A stretch of DNA of 64,000 nt from Leptolyngbya sp. NIES-2104 (GCF_001485215.1 NZ_BBWW01000001.1:372001-436000), one strand, 5' to 3'. Shown: positions 25,890 through 35,967, counted from the stretch's first letter. Notes: generated by a model from the sequence alone, not told the origin. Translations and numbers: made by a program.

Positions 25890-28388
25890 TTAATGACCGC
25901 TCTGCAACCCGGCACACGTGACATTTGGATGCAATACACGGCTGGAATGATTTGCAGTTAAAATCACCTTGCCTTCACGATCGCGTTTCCATCCGGTCGC
26001 TTCGATCAGAGAAGGCTCTTGTACAGGTGCGATCGCAGAAGTCGAGGATGGCACCGATCGCAAATCCACCCAAACGCGACTCCACATCAGTTGATCAGTC
26101 GGATTCTCAGGAATGCCCCCGCGACCTGTCACAATAAACTGACTATTCGATGCGGAGCTACAGCCCTGAGCCATCTGCTGATTAGAATCAATCAGATTGC
26201 TGGGTAACTCAATCAAGTCTGCATTCGGATTGACATTCGGCGAAGAGATAGTAACATTCCCATTCAATCCAACGATATCTGAACTCGCAGTAATGTCATT
26301 GTCTGAAGTTTGACGAGTGCGAAAGGCTCCACCCAGCAATCCTTGCGTTGAAATCTCGATCATTCCACCCCGTCCACGACTCGCATTCGCAGTAATGTCA
26401 CTATTTCCCCGCTGAATCACAAAAGTAGAATCAATCTCAATGTTGCCACCTTTGCTAGTTCCGCCTGCGGTGGTTGTGATAGCGCTATTGTTTTGCAGTG
26501 AAAGAACCGTCGATCGCAGCAAAATTTCACCCCCTTCACCCGAAGCCGTATCCGCTAAAATCTTGCCTTGATTCTCCAGTCGAATCCGGTCTGCGTTAAT
26601 CTCGATCATCCCCCCGTTGCCGCTGCCCTGATTGCGAACTTGAACTGATGCACCGTCGGTCACTCGAAGCAATGGCGTATTGATGACGACTCTTCCGGCA
26701 TCTCCGCTCGGAATTGAAGGCAAGCCTAAGAACCGCCGGAGTGAAGTTGGCACTAGGTTGCCAGATGATCCAATATTGCTGGGAATGAGAAATTCTCGTC
26801 CTACCACGGCACCGCTGACTAAAACCGATTCGGTGGCATTCACCGTGACGCTTCCGGCTCGTCCTGCTGCCAAGGTTGAACCGAGGATCGAGGCTCCATC
26901 GAACACCGAAACGCGATCGGCATTGATCACAAGCTTGCCTGAATTTCCAGCATTCAGCGCAGAAATGCCAATATTACTATTTTCATCCGTGTCAAAGTTG
27001 AACCCTTGCAATCGAACATCAGCAGCATTGATCAAGACATTGCCAGTATTGCCAGTGCCGAAAGTGCTGCTAAAAAGTTGTCCGCCATTGAGCAGCGTGA
27101 AGGTTGGAGTCGTGACTTCGAGTGAACCTGCTTGTCCGGAGCGAAACGAAGAGATATAAACGCCACCCCGCACCAGCGACACCTCTGAGCTACTTCCATC
27201 GACGAGGATGGATTCAGGTGCAGTCAGTCGCACCGCGCCAGTCGTTGCAGGACTAAAGGTGGTGCTGACAATTCTCGATCGTTCTACCATTGTGAGCCGA
27301 GGCGCGAACACGACAATTTCAGACCCTGCTCCCTGTCCGATCGTCTGGCTCCAAAGTCCACTCGTCACCGTTCGATCACTCGGATCTGCACCTTCGAAAA
27401 CGATCGATTCGCTCGCCGTGACTTGAATCGGTGATGCGGCTTGCAGTCCCGTGTTTCCGATAAAAGCAAAAGAGCCATCTTGAAACGAAAGTTGTCGCCC
27501 TTGAATCTGAATGCCATCACTGCCAAATCCGCTTGCATCCAAAAGCGATCGACGAGAAAGCCGAATGTCTCGAAACACGGTATCGGGCGTGTAATTGAAT
27601 CGCCAACCGCTGGAAGTTTGAGCAAGCCCGACTGTGGTGAATCGATCAACCGCGCCGATTTCAATGCGTCCTTGAGGAGCCGTCAGCACTCCACCTTCTA
27701 ACGCTACTTCTCCACCGATTAACGCTAGGGTTTGTTGAGACGGCAGCGTTAAACCTGCTGGAGTGCTTGGAAAAACTGGCGCAAGAATGGAATTGATTTG
27801 AATCGTGTGTCCGCTCCCTTGCACCCGAATCGCTCCGGGGTTCTGCCCGAACTGCAATCCAATCGGAGCACTGATGGTTAACAATGGAGACTGATCAGGA
27901 TTGACCGCACTAAAGGTTGAGCCATCTGCAAAAAGAATGCGATCGCTACTGGTTGCAATGAATGATCCGCTAACTTCTAATCGAGCGTTTGCGCCAAAAA
28001 GAATGCCATTAGGATTGAGTAAAAAGAGGCTAACTGGGTTGGCTGAATTGATGGTGCGAAGGGTTCCATCAAGGTTTGAGAGCGTTCCGCCTGTGACTCG
28101 ACTGAAGATTCTCGAAACAGTGGAAGTATTGATCAAATCGAAGGTTGCTGAACCACCTGTAGGAATCGAGAATTCGCGGAAACTGTGGAACAAGTTCTGT
28201 CCGGTTGCGGTTCCATTGGTGATTGTAAAATTTCGACCATCAGAACTCATCTGAACTTGAGTATTGAGCGATTGATCAGGTACGACAGATTGAGCCTGCA
28301 CGATCGAGGTCAACATCAGTGACTGACTCATCCAACCCATTAACCAGAATGCGGCACGAGACATGAGCTTAGTTTTCTGTAAGAGCAT
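25890..28388 (-). CDS. TpsA-type exoprotein, filamentous haemagglutinin N-terminal domain (second of two)
   Basis: About 832 residues. A signal peptide ends at VQAQS. The TPS secretion domain follows (residues ~35-270) with [20 protein letters not shown], and NPNGILFG, whose NPNG box is the hallmark of TpsA proteins. The rest is a beta-helix of short repeats rich in G, N, I and S. The C-terminal motif [14 protein letters not shown] is typical of cyanobacterial members. It should be exported by a TpsB. The ATG at 28388 follows the stop of the upstream paralogue by six bases; TTG 28391 is possible. Confidence 0.9.
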   Translation of the reverse strand: MLLQKTKLMSRAAFWLMGWMSQSLMLTSIVQAQSVVPDQSLNTQVQMSSDGRNFTITNGTATGQNLFHSFREFSIPTGGSATFDLINTSTVSRIFSRVTGGTLSNLDGTLRTINSANPVSLFLLNPNGILFGANARLEVSGSFIATSSDRILFADGSTFSAVNPDQSPLLTISAPIGLQFGQNPGAIRVQGSGHTIQINSILAPVFPSTPAGLTLPSQQTLALIGGEVALEGGVLTAPQGRIEIGAVDRFTTVGLAQTSSGWRFNYTPDTVFRDIRLSRRSLLDASGFGSDGIQIQGRQLSFQDGSFAFIGNTGLQAASPIQVTASESIVFEGADPSDRTVTSGLWSQTIGQGAGSEIVVFAPRLTMVERSRIVSTTFSPATTGAVRLTAPESILVDGSSSEVSLVRGGVYISSFRSGQAGSLEVTTPTFTLLNGGQLFSSTFGTGNTGNVLINAADVRLQGFNFDTDENSNIGISALNAGNSGKLVINADRVSVFDGASILGSTLAAGRAGSVTVNATESVLVSGAVVGREFLIPSNIGSSGNLVPTSLRRFLGLPSIPSGDAGRVVINTPLLRVTDGASVQVRNQGSGNGGMIEINADRIRLENQGKILADTASGEGGEILLRSTVLSLQNNSAITTTAGGTSKGGNIEIDSTFVIQRGNSDITANASRGRGGMIEISTQGLLGGAFRTRQTSDNDITASSDIVGLNGNVTISSPNVNPNADLIELPSNLIDSNQQMAQGCSSASNSQFIVTGRGGIPENPTDQLMWSRVWVDLRSVPSSTSAIAPVQEPSLIEATGWKRDREGKVILTANHSSRVLHPNVTCAGLQSGH

Positions 28389-28394
28389 CAAGCT

Positions 28395-30881
28395 TCAGTG
28401 TGCCCCGCGTGAATCAGAACACGTTGCGATCGCTCCAGCTTGTGGCGCAAGAAGTACAATTTTACCGTTTGTCGTCCGAGACCAACTCGTCGCTTCTACT
28501 AGAGGCGGGGCGGGGACGGGCGTTGATCGATTGAGCGATCGTAAGTCGTTCCAGGTGCGATCGCGATTTGTTCGTGCGGTTGGATCTTCAGGCAATCCTC
28601 CTTTTCCGGTGATCACAAATCGGCTGTTATTTGGTGTGCATCCTTTAGCGATTTGCTGGCTTGGGTCAATGACTTCAGTCGGAAGATTGCTCACGCCTGA
28701 ATTTGGATCAACCGCTGGACTGGTTACTTCAATGTTTCCATCAATGCCAAATTCTGAACTAGCAGAAATATCACTATTTGAAGTGAGTCGATCGCTCCGT
28801 TGTAAACCGAGAATGCTTTGAGTTGTGATTTGAATGTTACCGCCGTTTCCATTAATTGCATTCGCAACAATGTCACTATTTTCCAATCCAATCAAGTTCG
28901 CAGTGTTGATTCTGATGTTTCCACCGGATGCAGCCCCTGAAGCATTCGTTGTGATTTCACTGCCGCGTCTGAGGAGAATTGCATCTGCGATCGTTAAATT
29001 GATATCGCCTTGAGTTCCGCCTCTAGCTTCAGACTGTAAGCTGGCTCGATCGTGTAATCTCAAATACCGTGCATTGATATTCAAGTTTCCGGCATCGCCC
29101 GCCCCCAAACTACTCACCGAAATCGTACCCTGATTGTTCAAGTTCACCGTGTCTGCATTGATCCGAATTGAACCTGCGGGAAGATCACTGACAGAGATTG
29201 CAGAGATGCGGCTAGGAAGGTTCAGATCTGGAGAAAATCCGGAGATGTCTATCGATCGAGCATTGATCACCACATCACCTGCTTGACCCGTTCCCAAGTT
29301 GGAAGCAGAGATCTGACCGCCATTAAGAATCCTCAAGCTGTCCGTATCGATTCGCAGTGTTCCAGAATTGCCATTGCCATTTTGAACATCTGCCAATAAC
29401 CCGCTGAACTTTCCGGGTTCATTAAAAATGACTCCATCTACCGTCACTTCATTCGCTCGAATTGAAACATTTCCTGCATTTCCAGAGAGGGCATTTGGAT
29501 CGACCGAGGCAGCCAGTCTTGCCCCCCCAGATAGCGTTAATCGTCCAGTATCGATCGCAATATTTCCACCATTCCCAGTCGCGTCTCGTTCTACAGTGGC
29601 AATGATTGCAGTCGAAAAGATAAAGAATCCGCCCCCTGCTTCAGATTCAAACGTGGGGAAAAAGCCATCGAGCTTAATTGTATTCGTAGCCTGAATCTGA
29701 ATATCACCTGCTGAGCCTGCACCGAAAGTCGAGGTTGAAATTTGGGAGCCTTGAGAAAGGTCTAATTCTCGTGCTCTGACCGAGAGATTGCCCGCTTGCC
29801 CTGCATCAAAGGTCTGAACTGCAATTAACGCTCCCTCTACTACAATCTTAGGTGCGACAATCTCTAAATCTCCCCCTCTTCCCGTTGCACCCATATCTGC
29901 CACAATGCCGATCGTACTGTAGTAATCCCCTTCGGGCGTGTAGCCTGAGGCGGTCAACGAGTCTGTTGCATTGATTGTGACATTTCCGGCGTTGCCCGCA
30001 CCTTGATTGTAAGAATAAATGAACGAAATACCAGACAGAGCAATTTTGCGTCCTTGAAACTGCATTCCTGCAACCGTGTCATTTTGCGATCGTACGGTCG
30101 AAAGGTTGGTAATGGTGATATCACCGAAGTTCTGAATTTCATCAAATCCCAGTGTCCAGTCTGGGTTCAGCGTCACGGTTCCCGCTTGTTGAATGCTGCC
30201 GTAAGCAATCGAGCCACCGCGAGAAGACACGATCGCGCCATCTTGAACAATGTTGCCACCTGCCAAAATTAATGGTTGATTGGGCTGTAGCTCTAATGTC
30301 GTTCCTCCCAGAATCGCATCTCCGATAACAGACGGATTTGCAATCGTTGTCTTGCCCCGGATCGCAATGTCACCCGGAGCATTGAGAAAGCCTAAGCCGA
30401 TTGGGACACTCACTGTGAGGAGCGGAATTTGAGGCTGAGTAGTGCCAAACTCTGTCCCGTCAGCAAATTTGAAATTGCTGGCTGTGGTGACGAGCAATCC
30501 TGCTTTTAGATCCAAGCTGGCATTTGCACCAAAGAGAAAGCCGTTTGGATTGAGCAAAAATAGATTTGCAGTTCCCGCCACACCGAGAACACCACCAATG
30601 CTAGAAACATTGCTACCCGTTACGCGAGTAAAAATATTGTTAATTCCCGCAGGATTGCTAAAATAGAGTTCTCTTCCGGTCTGAATATTCAACTCTTGAA
30701 AGCTATGGAAAAGATTCGCGCCTCGGATTGCGCCGCCATCAATGCGATCGCGAATCGAAGTTTCAGGTGTCACGATCGACGATTCTGCACCCAGTGTGTT
30801 GTCCGGCGCGAGTTGTGCGATCGCTGAAGGGGCGCAAACCGAGATCAAAACGCTGCAAAGCAAAAAACGAAAAAGGGTCAT
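28395..30881 (-). CDS. TpsA-type exoprotein, filamentous haemagglutinin N-terminal domain (first of two)
   Basis: An 828-residue paralogue of the following gene. A signal peptide ends at AIAQ, the secretion domain carries RGANLFHSFQELNI and NPNGFLFG, and the C-terminus has FVITGKGGLPEDP. The middle is a predicted right-handed beta-helix with many GNAGN-like turns. It lacks the very long repeat arrays of classic adhesins, so a surface-associated or released short exoprotein is likely. The tandem with the next gene suggests an operon produced by duplication. Confidence 0.9.
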   Translation of the reverse strand: MTLFRFLLCSVLISVCAPSAIAQLAPDNTLGAESSIVTPETSIRDRIDGGAIRGANLFHSFQELNIQTGRELYFSNPAGINNIFTRVTGSNVSSIGGVLGVAGTANLFLLNPNGFLFGANASLDLKAGLLVTTASNFKFADGTEFGTTQPQIPLLTVSVPIGLGFLNAPGDIAIRGKTTIANPSVIGDAILGGTTLELQPNQPLILAGGNIVQDGAIVSSRGGSIAYGSIQQAGTVTLNPDWTLGFDEIQNFGDITITNLSTVRSQNDTVAGMQFQGRKIALSGISFIYSYNQGAGNAGNVTINATDSLTASGYTPEGDYYSTIGIVADMGATGRGGDLEIVAPKIVVEGALIAVQTFDAGQAGNLSVRARELDLSQGSQISTSTFGAGSAGDIQIQATNTIKLDGFFPTFESEAGGGFFIFSTAIIATVERDATGNGGNIAIDTGRLTLSGGARLAASVDPNALSGNAGNVSIRANEVTVDGVIFNEPGKFSGLLADVQNGNGNSGTLRIDTDSLRILNGGQISASNLGTGQAGDVVINARSIDISGFSPDLNLPSRISAISVSDLPAGSIRINADTVNLNNQGTISVSSLGAGDAGNLNINARYLRLHDRASLQSEARGGTQGDINLTIADAILLRRGSEITTNASGAASGGNIRINTANLIGLENSDIVANAINGNGGNIQITTQSILGLQRSDRLTSNSDISASSEFGIDGNIEVTSPAVDPNSGVSNLPTEVIDPSQQIAKGCTPNNSRFVITGKGGLPEDPTARTNRDRTWNDLRSLNRSTPVPAPPLVEATSWSRTTNGKIVLLAPQAGAIATCSDSRGAH

Positions 30882-30999
30882 CGTTGTGCAGGGCTATAGT
30901 ACGCGCTCAGTATTCCCTAGATTGCGCATAATCATTTCTTAACTTGAAACTGCGATCGATTTCGCTTGAATAGAAGTACTAGGTGTCACAAGGATTAAC

Positions 31000-31416
31000 A
31001 TGACGCAGTATCAGAAAGTTCTTAGAATTGCCACACAGGGGAAATCGCTGCACAAAATTACCTCACAGGTAAATGCGATCGTGGCTGAGTCGGGGATACA
31101 AACAGGATTGTGTAATCTCTTCTTGCGGCATACTTCAGCGAGTTTAATTATTCAGGAAAATGCTGATCCAGACGTGTTGCAAGATCTGGAGAATTTCTTT
31201 GCCAAGCTAGTTCCTGAGTGGGAAAACTACATTCACAATGCCGAAGGAGCAGACGATATGCCTGCTCATATTCGGACAGTGTTAACGCATTCTTCTGAGC
31301 AAATTCCAGTATCCCACGGGCGATTAGTGTTAGGAACTTGGCAAGGAATTTATGTGTGGGAACATCGCCAACATCGCCATACACGGGAATTGGTTGTGCA
31401 TTTGATGGGTGAATAG
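31000..31416 (+). CDS. YjbQ/UPF0047 family protein
   Basis: A 138-residue single-domain protein. The family signature is visible as GLCNLFLRHTSASLIIQEN, DMPAHIRTVLT and LGTWQGIYVWEHR. NCBI names the family secondary thiamine-phosphate synthase because E. coli YjbQ can replace ThiE weakly, but the natural role is unclear. It stands alone and is divergent from the TpsA pair. Confidence 0.93.
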   Translation: MTQYQKVLRIATQGKSLHKITSQVNAIVAESGIQTGLCNLFLRHTSASLIIQENADPDVLQDLENFFAKLVPEWENYIHNAEGADDMPAHIRTVLTHSSEQIPVSHGRLVLGTWQGIYVWEHRQHRHTRELVVHLMGE

Positions 31417-31424
31417 CAATTCTA

Positions 31425-31618
31425 GGGGGCGCTTTAAAACCTTTTCACTCCGTTGCTCACCCGCCCCGGAATGGAATTCGGGGCTAATCAAACGAAGTCC
31501 ACTAAAGGGGACTAACAGCCAATTTGAGTCTCTTTAGTCCTTTTCAAAGGACTTCGCACCGATAGCCCCGAATTCCATTCCGGGGCGGAAGCGAACGAAG
31601 CGAGAGGTCTTTAAAACA
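31425..31618. repeat. Long inverted pair of GCCCC..GGGGC elements (copies 3 and 4)
   Basis: Two copies of the dispersed palindrome face each other. The left arm runs from TTTAAAACC through CCGCCCCGGAAT to GGACTAA; the right arm runs from TTTAGTCC through GCCCCGAATTC to GGTCTTTAAAA. The arms match for about 85 bases with scattered differences and small gaps, around a core of some 20 bases. It resembles a MITE-like structure. It fills the whole gap between yjbQ and the EcsC-like gene, and contains no gene. Confidence 0.7.
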
Positions 31619-31622
31619 TGCC

Positions 31623-32666
31623 TTAACCCTGTATTTCAGCCATCGCTTTCGGACAGCGCTTCTCGATCGTGCTCAAAATTTCCATTTCTTGCGGCGAAAC
31701 ACCATTGGTGCTTTCAGCGATTCCCCGACACTGAACTAATAAAGGAACTGCAAAATCACAGTTCAACTGATCAAGCAGGGCATTGAGCGGCTGGGGCGAT
31801 CGTAGATTTGCTTCGATCGTTTTAAGTGAAGAAGGTTCCAGATTCAACGATTTGAGTTCCGGAGCGATCGAGTTCCAAGTCTTTTCAGGATAGCTTGCTA
31901 ACAACATGTGAGCGAGAATCTGATCCATCACTGTTTGCTGTGCGATCGCAACATTCAGATATTTCTCACTGTCTTGGTGAATCTGTTCTAAGGTTGCTGA
32001 CTCTGGGACATCTGCTTCGAGTTTTGCTTCATAAAATCGGCTGGCAGCGTACCCTAATGAGTAGAGAATCGTTGCATTTGTGCTGGCACCGATCGCGGCT
32101 CCGGCAAACGGAATGTTCCGCAAAAATTTCAAACCCGCTCTTAGCGCATTACTTCCACCCAGCGCCAAGCCAAAAATTGCAAGGACTTCTCCTTTGCGTT
32201 CTGGGTCGCGGAGATTTAACCCGTAAACGGCAGCAATTTCGTAGACTAGCGCAGTTTGAAGGGCAGTGACCGCAGCGAGATCAAGTGCGAGAAACGCGAT
32301 CGCAAATCCTGGAATAATGCTACTAATAAACCCAGTTCCACCCGCTTGAGCAGCTTTACGAACAATCAATCGATGAGCAATCTGTTGATGCGTTTCGTTC
32401 GGGAATTGGCTCCGGAGTTTTCTCACCGCTTCTTCTGCTTTGCCAACATCCACTTGATCGCTCACACCCAGCAACCAACCAAACTTGAGAACACCTGCGA
32501 ACCGTCTGATGATCGGGTTTTTCAAGAGCGGAAGACTGCCTACAAAATTCAGAAGATGTCCTGCACGTTTGCTTAATTGCCCAGCTAACCCAATCGATCT
32601 TCGAGCGATCGACTTTCCGAAGTTAGAAGAAGGAGTGAGTTTATTAGATTGCGCCATCGGTTTCAT
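31623..32666 (-). CDS. EcsC-like membrane-associated protein
   Basis: A 347-residue protein. The centre (GFISSIIPGFAIAFLALDLAAVTALQTALVYEIAAVYGL, in two hydrophobic pieces) followed by a DPERKGEVLAIFGLALGGSNA segment resembles the EcsC family. A glycine/alanine-rich hydrophobic IPFAGAAIGASTNATILYSLG stretch follows. EcsC proteins are associated with membranes and have no fixed biochemical role. The C-terminal 130 residues are helical and polar. An in-frame second Met at codon 4 is an alternative start. Confidence 0.6.
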   Translation of the reverse strand: MKPMAQSNKLTPSSNFGKSIARRSIGLAGQLSKRAGHLLNFVGSLPLLKNPIIRRFAGVLKFGWLLGVSDQVDVGKAEEAVRKLRSQFPNETHQQIAHRLIVRKAAQAGGTGFISSIIPGFAIAFLALDLAAVTALQTALVYEIAAVYGLNLRDPERKGEVLAIFGLALGGSNALRAGLKFLRNIPFAGAAIGASTNATILYSLGYAASRFYEAKLEADVPESATLEQIHQDSEKYLNVAIAQQTVMDQILAHMLLASYPEKTWNSIAPELKSLNLEPSSLKTIEANLRSPQPLNALLDQLNCDFAVPLLVQCRGIAESTNGVSPQEMEILSTIEKRCPKAMAEIQG

Positions 32667-32731
32667 ACTGAGGGTTTAATAATTACGGTACTTTGATTAA
32701 AATATTTCTCATCGTTCTGAGTGCATAGTTC

Positions 32732-32761
32732 AAAAGCAGCCCAGCAATCAACTGGGCTGCT
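32732..32761 (-). terminator. Rho-independent terminator after the 170-aa hypothetical gene
   Basis: AGCAGCCCAG and CTGGGCTGCT form a perfect 10-bp stem around a seven-base loop, followed on the minus strand by TTTTG. It lies eight bases past the stop of the gene at 32769. Confidence 0.75.
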
Positions 32762-32768
32762 AGAACCA

Positions 32769-33281
32769 TTAGCGATGACCGAACCACTTCGACGCAATCG
32801 CGCCAAGTGCAGCGCCAACCACTGGATTACTCAAGAACTTCACCAGTGCAGGTTGATCTGCCAACACTTCTTGAAAGACATCCGGGTGATTGTGATACGC
32901 GAAGCCTGCCAGCTTACTCACATCGTCTGCGCTCATGCGACTCGGATGGTGAGTCGAAAGTCCAAGCTGCTGTTCTAAATCACGATCGCTCAGTCCACGC
33001 TTTTTCAGATGGTTGAAAAACTCACGCGCTACATCATCGCGTTCATTGGGCTGGATTTGTGCGATCGCGTGCTGTAATTCCGGTTCCATCTGACTGGTCG
33101 GAACCTGATTCGGATGAAATGACTGTTTGAACAATTGATGCCGCTCATCTCTGCTGGTTCGCTGAGCAAAATCATCAAAGCTCTGATAGTTCTGCGTTGA
33201 ATCGACATCATTCAACTGCTCTTTATTTCCGGCTGCCAAATCTTGCATTACTTGGCGCTTATAAGCATCACTGCTCGACAT
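32769..33281 (-). CDS. Unassigned 170-aa soluble protein
   Basis: A polar, helical protein without a signal peptide. The first half is rich in Gln, Asp and Ser. The second half contains AREFFNHLKKRGLSDRDLEQ, MSADDVSKLAGFAYHNHPD and a C-terminal glycine-rich NPVVGAALGAIASKWFGHR that could touch membrane. I do not recognise the family; similar proteins occur in cyanobacteria. It lies 35 bases from the lipoprotein gene on the same strand and has its own terminator, so the two may be co-transcribed. Confidence 0.65.
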   Translation of the reverse strand: MSSSDAYKRQVMQDLAAGNKEQLNDVDSTQNYQSFDDFAQRTSRDERHQLFKQSFHPNQVPTSQMEPELQHAIAQIQPNERDDVAREFFNHLKKRGLSDRDLEQQLGLSTHHPSRMSADDVSKLAGFAYHNHPDVFQEVLADQPALVKFLSNPVVGAALGAIASKWFGHR

Positions 33282-33315
33282 AATTTATCTCCTAAAATCA
33301 AATCACAATCAATGT

Positions 33316-33750
33316 TTAACCCGCTTGATACTGAATCTGTTTGGACTGTTGATCATACTGAGCCGTAAGAATCAACTGTTTGTCAGGCGCATACACCAAC
33401 ACAGTTAAATCTTGGCTAGGAAAGTTTTTGTGAAATCCTTGAGCCAGCGATCGCGCTAACTCTCTGACTTCAGTCGGGCGAACCTGCGATGAAATCACAA
33501 CACCAAGCTTATTGTTATCACGCACGTACGCATCTTTGATCAATCCTTTGCTGGCACTCACAACCCAGTTGCCAAAATCTTGTCCAGCAGTGGAATTTCC
33601 ACGTGCTAACTGTCCATAGCTACTCGTGCTTTGAGTGGGGGCAATCGGTTCTCGTGCCGTTGCCGGACCGCCACAAGCAGTTGTAATCGTCAGCAGAAGA
33701 ATGAGCGCGATCGTAGCGAAAATCCTACGCCCTTGTTGAAAAAAGCTCAC
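33316..33750 (-). CDS. Unassigned lipoprotein
   Basis: A 144-residue protein with a clear lipoprotein signal: a positively charged start, a hydrophobic core and a TTAC lipobox ending at Cys26. The mature part has a polar linker and a compact domain (NWVVSASKGLIKDAYVRDN, LTVLVYAPDKQLILTAQYD) that I cannot place. It should be anchored in a membrane facing the periplasm. Upstream lies the motif-rich region 33763-33840 shared with the divergent HTH regulator. Confidence 0.7.
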   Translation of the reverse strand: MSFFQQGRRIFATIALILLLTITTACGGPATAREPIAPTQSTSSYGQLARGNSTAGQDFGNWVVSASKGLIKDAYVRDNNKLGVVISSQVRPTEVRELARSLAQGFHKNFPSQDLTVLVYAPDKQLILTAQYDQQSKQIQYQAG

Positions 33751-33762
33751 ATTATCCTCCTT

Positions 33763-33840
33763 TACTTCTAAAGTATTTGAAGTAGCTTTACTTTAGATTA
33801 GAGCGCTTGATCCCCAGCATTCACCCTACTTTAGAGTGAA
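33763..33840. promoter_or_regulatory. Repeated TACTTTAGA motifs in a divergent control region
   Basis: The motif TACTTTAGA, or its reverse form, occurs at 33763-33775 (inside TACTTCTAAAGTA), 33789-33797 and 33827-33835, and again at 34549-34556 before the zinc-ribbon gene. The third copy sits within an inverted repeat, TTCACCCT and AGAGTGAA, at 33820-33840. The copies lie between the lipoprotein gene and the HTH gene. Operator function for that regulator is inferred. Confidence 0.45.
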
Positions 33841-33967
33841 CAATTGCAGCACTTGAGGAGCCATAAGATAGACACTAGACAGATGATCATTCGATGACTG
33901 ATTCTTACGCTATAGATTAATACAATTGTTTCGATTATTCATTAGATAAAAAAGCCTGGAATGAATT

Positions 33968-34483
33968 ATGAATGCGCTCAAGTTAAACGCTGAAGAATGT
34001 TCGTCGTTCGGACAATTAGTTTTGCAGTATCTAGAAAAAAATTCAGAAACGAATATGAGTCAATTAGCTCGCGAAGTTGGGATCTCACGAGCGGGCTTGG
34101 GCTGGATTTGTCGTAAAGAAAGTAACCCGGATGAAGAAACGGCGCTAAAGGTCGCTCGATCGATTGGAGCAAACGCGACCGATGTAGCGCGACTCGTCCA
34201 CGAGAACAAGCTAGAAAAATTGGCACAGCGTCATCGATTGATTTACGCCACGAAATTTAGCAAGGAGTCCTATCAAACTACGATTCCCCTCGAAGATGCG
34301 ATCGCGGGTTTAGATGCGCTTTTCCAAGCCTTTCATACGGTAACGCAGAGCATTCCAACCCTTGAGAAACCGACTGATTTTCAAATTTACAAACAATCTT
34401 ATGAAATCATCAAGCGAGAGTTTTTAAGCCGAAAAATTCCCCGAAAACTGCAAGACTTCCAAAAAGAACCCAGCCCATCTTAA
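33968..34483 (+). CDS. HTH (XRE-like) transcriptional regulator
   Basis: A 171-residue protein. Residues ~30-75 form a helix-turn-helix (MSQLAREVGISRAGLGWICR, then PDEETALKVARSIGA), like the Cro/C1 family. The C-terminal half is helical and may dimerise or sense a ligand. Its own upstream region carries repeated operator-like motifs, so autoregulation and control of the neighbouring lipoprotein and zinc-ribbon genes are plausible. Confidence 0.7.
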   Translation: MNALKLNAEECSSFGQLVLQYLEKNSETNMSQLAREVGISRAGLGWICRKESNPDEETALKVARSIGANATDVARLVHENKLEKLAQRHRLIYATKFSKESYQTTIPLEDAIAGLDALFQAFHTVTQSIPTLEKPTDFQIYKQSYEIIKREFLSRKIPRKLQDFQKEPSPS

Positions 34484-34625
34484 CTGCCCGGTCTTAGGCA
34501 AGTTTGGAACCTGTCACATCTGGAATTTTCTTTGCTCTCTGTGTGTCCCTAAAGTAAGAGAGCACAGCGGGGATGTGTTCCACTCACTTCACCTGAATAA
34601 TCCCCGATTCAGGCAATCAGAAACC

Positions 34626-35891
34626 ATGTTGAGAAGACTTCGGCGATGGGTTAGACAGTTCTTCACTCGGACTCGATCGATTAACAAGCAGCCGCTGAAT
34701 CCTGTGAGCTTGATTGTGATTATTCTGATCGATATTTTTATCTTAGTAAATGTCTTCAATGGGTTAAACGATATTAGCAATTGGGTATTGAGTCCGAATG
34801 AAGCTTATCCTTGCTATGAGCAATGGCGCACATATCGAGAAAACACTTCTCCAGACAAAAACATCCAGCAGCTTGAAACCATTTTAAGCGAGGATTATAC
34901 ACTCCCGACCTATTCCCCGAATTCACCGCCACCGCCTCGCGCCCAAGACCAATTTCAACAAACAAGTCGAGGACGACTCGGAACGGTTTCATCGACCTGT
35001 TTAGCGTTTGGAACGGCGAAAGATAAAGTTGATACGCCTGCAAATCAGACCATTAAGAAAGCGATCGACCAAAAGCAAACTGCGATCGGCAATCTAGAAA
35101 ATTCCAATCGCAATATTCGCGCTCAGTACGATTCAACTTTGCTCGAAAAGATTGCAGGACAGAATCGCGACCAATCAATCAACGCAGTCGGAGCAGAGAA
35201 AGCAAAAGCACAACTCGATAGCAATAATGAGAAGATCGCTCAGCTTAGATCAGAGATCAAAAAGCTCGAATCGGATCTACTCGCAAAACCTGAAAGTGCT
35301 GAGTTGTTCAAGGTTTTAGCAAATAATGATGCTTTCACTGAAGTTGAACGAGGCTATAAACAAGCTTCATTTTGGTATCCGACAATCCAACTCTCTTTAC
35401 AAGCCTTGTTCTTGGTTCCTCTGTTAATTGGAGCAGGCTTAGTCTACCGATTTGCAGAACGGAAACGCTACGGATTGATTGCGCTGATTAGCTGGCATTT
35501 GTTGATCATCTTCTTCATTCCGTTGATTCTGAAGATCTTTGAATTTCTACAAGTTGGGGCACTGTTCCAATTCTTGTTTAGCATTATTAGCAGGCTTTTC
35601 GGTGGATTAGTCTTTTTAGTCAGCTATACTTACATTCTGCTGATTCCGATCGCGGGTTTCATCCTGATCAAAGTCTTCCAAAAAATCAACGTTCGCAGCA
35701 AGGCTTCACCTTCGAGCTTAGTCCAACAATCGCGCTGTCTGAATTGTACTCGCACTTTGAAGCACAATGAGAGCTACTGTCCACACTGCGGACATCATCA
35801 ACATCAAGAGTGCCACAACTGTCATCAGCCCACATACAAACAACTGCCCTACTGCCGAAACTGTGGAGCAGATCAAGAATCGGTGTCGTGA
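34626..35891 (+). CDS. Membrane protein with C-terminal double zinc ribbon
   Basis: About 421 residues from the ATG at 34626 (a GTG at 34575 is the alternative). There is one N-terminal helix (PVSLIVIILIDIFILVNVF), a long polar coiled-coil-like region (about residues 40-235), and three more hydrophobic segments. At the C-terminus four CxxC pairs (CLNC, CPHC, CHNC, CRNC) form two zinc ribbons. The layout suggests a membrane-anchored sensor or scaffold with cytosolic zinc fingers, but I do not recognise the family. A TACTTTAG motif lies about 70 bases upstream. Confidence 0.7.
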   Translation: MLRRLRRWVRQFFTRTRSINKQPLNPVSLIVIILIDIFILVNVFNGLNDISNWVLSPNEAYPCYEQWRTYRENTSPDKNIQQLETILSEDYTLPTYSPNSPPPPRAQDQFQQTSRGRLGTVSSTCLAFGTAKDKVDTPANQTIKKAIDQKQTAIGNLENSNRNIRAQYDSTLLEKIAGQNRDQSINAVGAEKAKAQLDSNNEKIAQLRSEIKKLESDLLAKPESAELFKVLANNDAFTEVERGYKQASFWYPTIQLSLQALFLVPLLIGAGLVYRFAERKRYGLIALISWHLLIIFFIPLILKIFEFLQVGALFQFLFSIISRLFGGLVFLVSYTYILLIPIAGFILIKVFQKINVRSKASPSSLVQQSRCLNCTRTLKHNESYCPHCGHHQHQECHNCHQPTYKQLPYCRNCGADQESVS

Positions 35892-35967
35892 GACTGATCA
35901 AAAAATTGTTCGATCGTCTTTCTGCCCAGTATGATGTTGTACTACCCAAATTTTGTGTTGAAAAGAA

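Noticed and set aside
25781-25939. Longer N-terminus for rpsP
   Set aside because: S16 begins at MLKLRLKRF; the upstream residues are not ribosomal and overlap the end of the TpsA gene.
31425-31618. CRISPR-like repeat pair
   Set aside because: Only two inverted copies without regular spacers; palindromic element instead.
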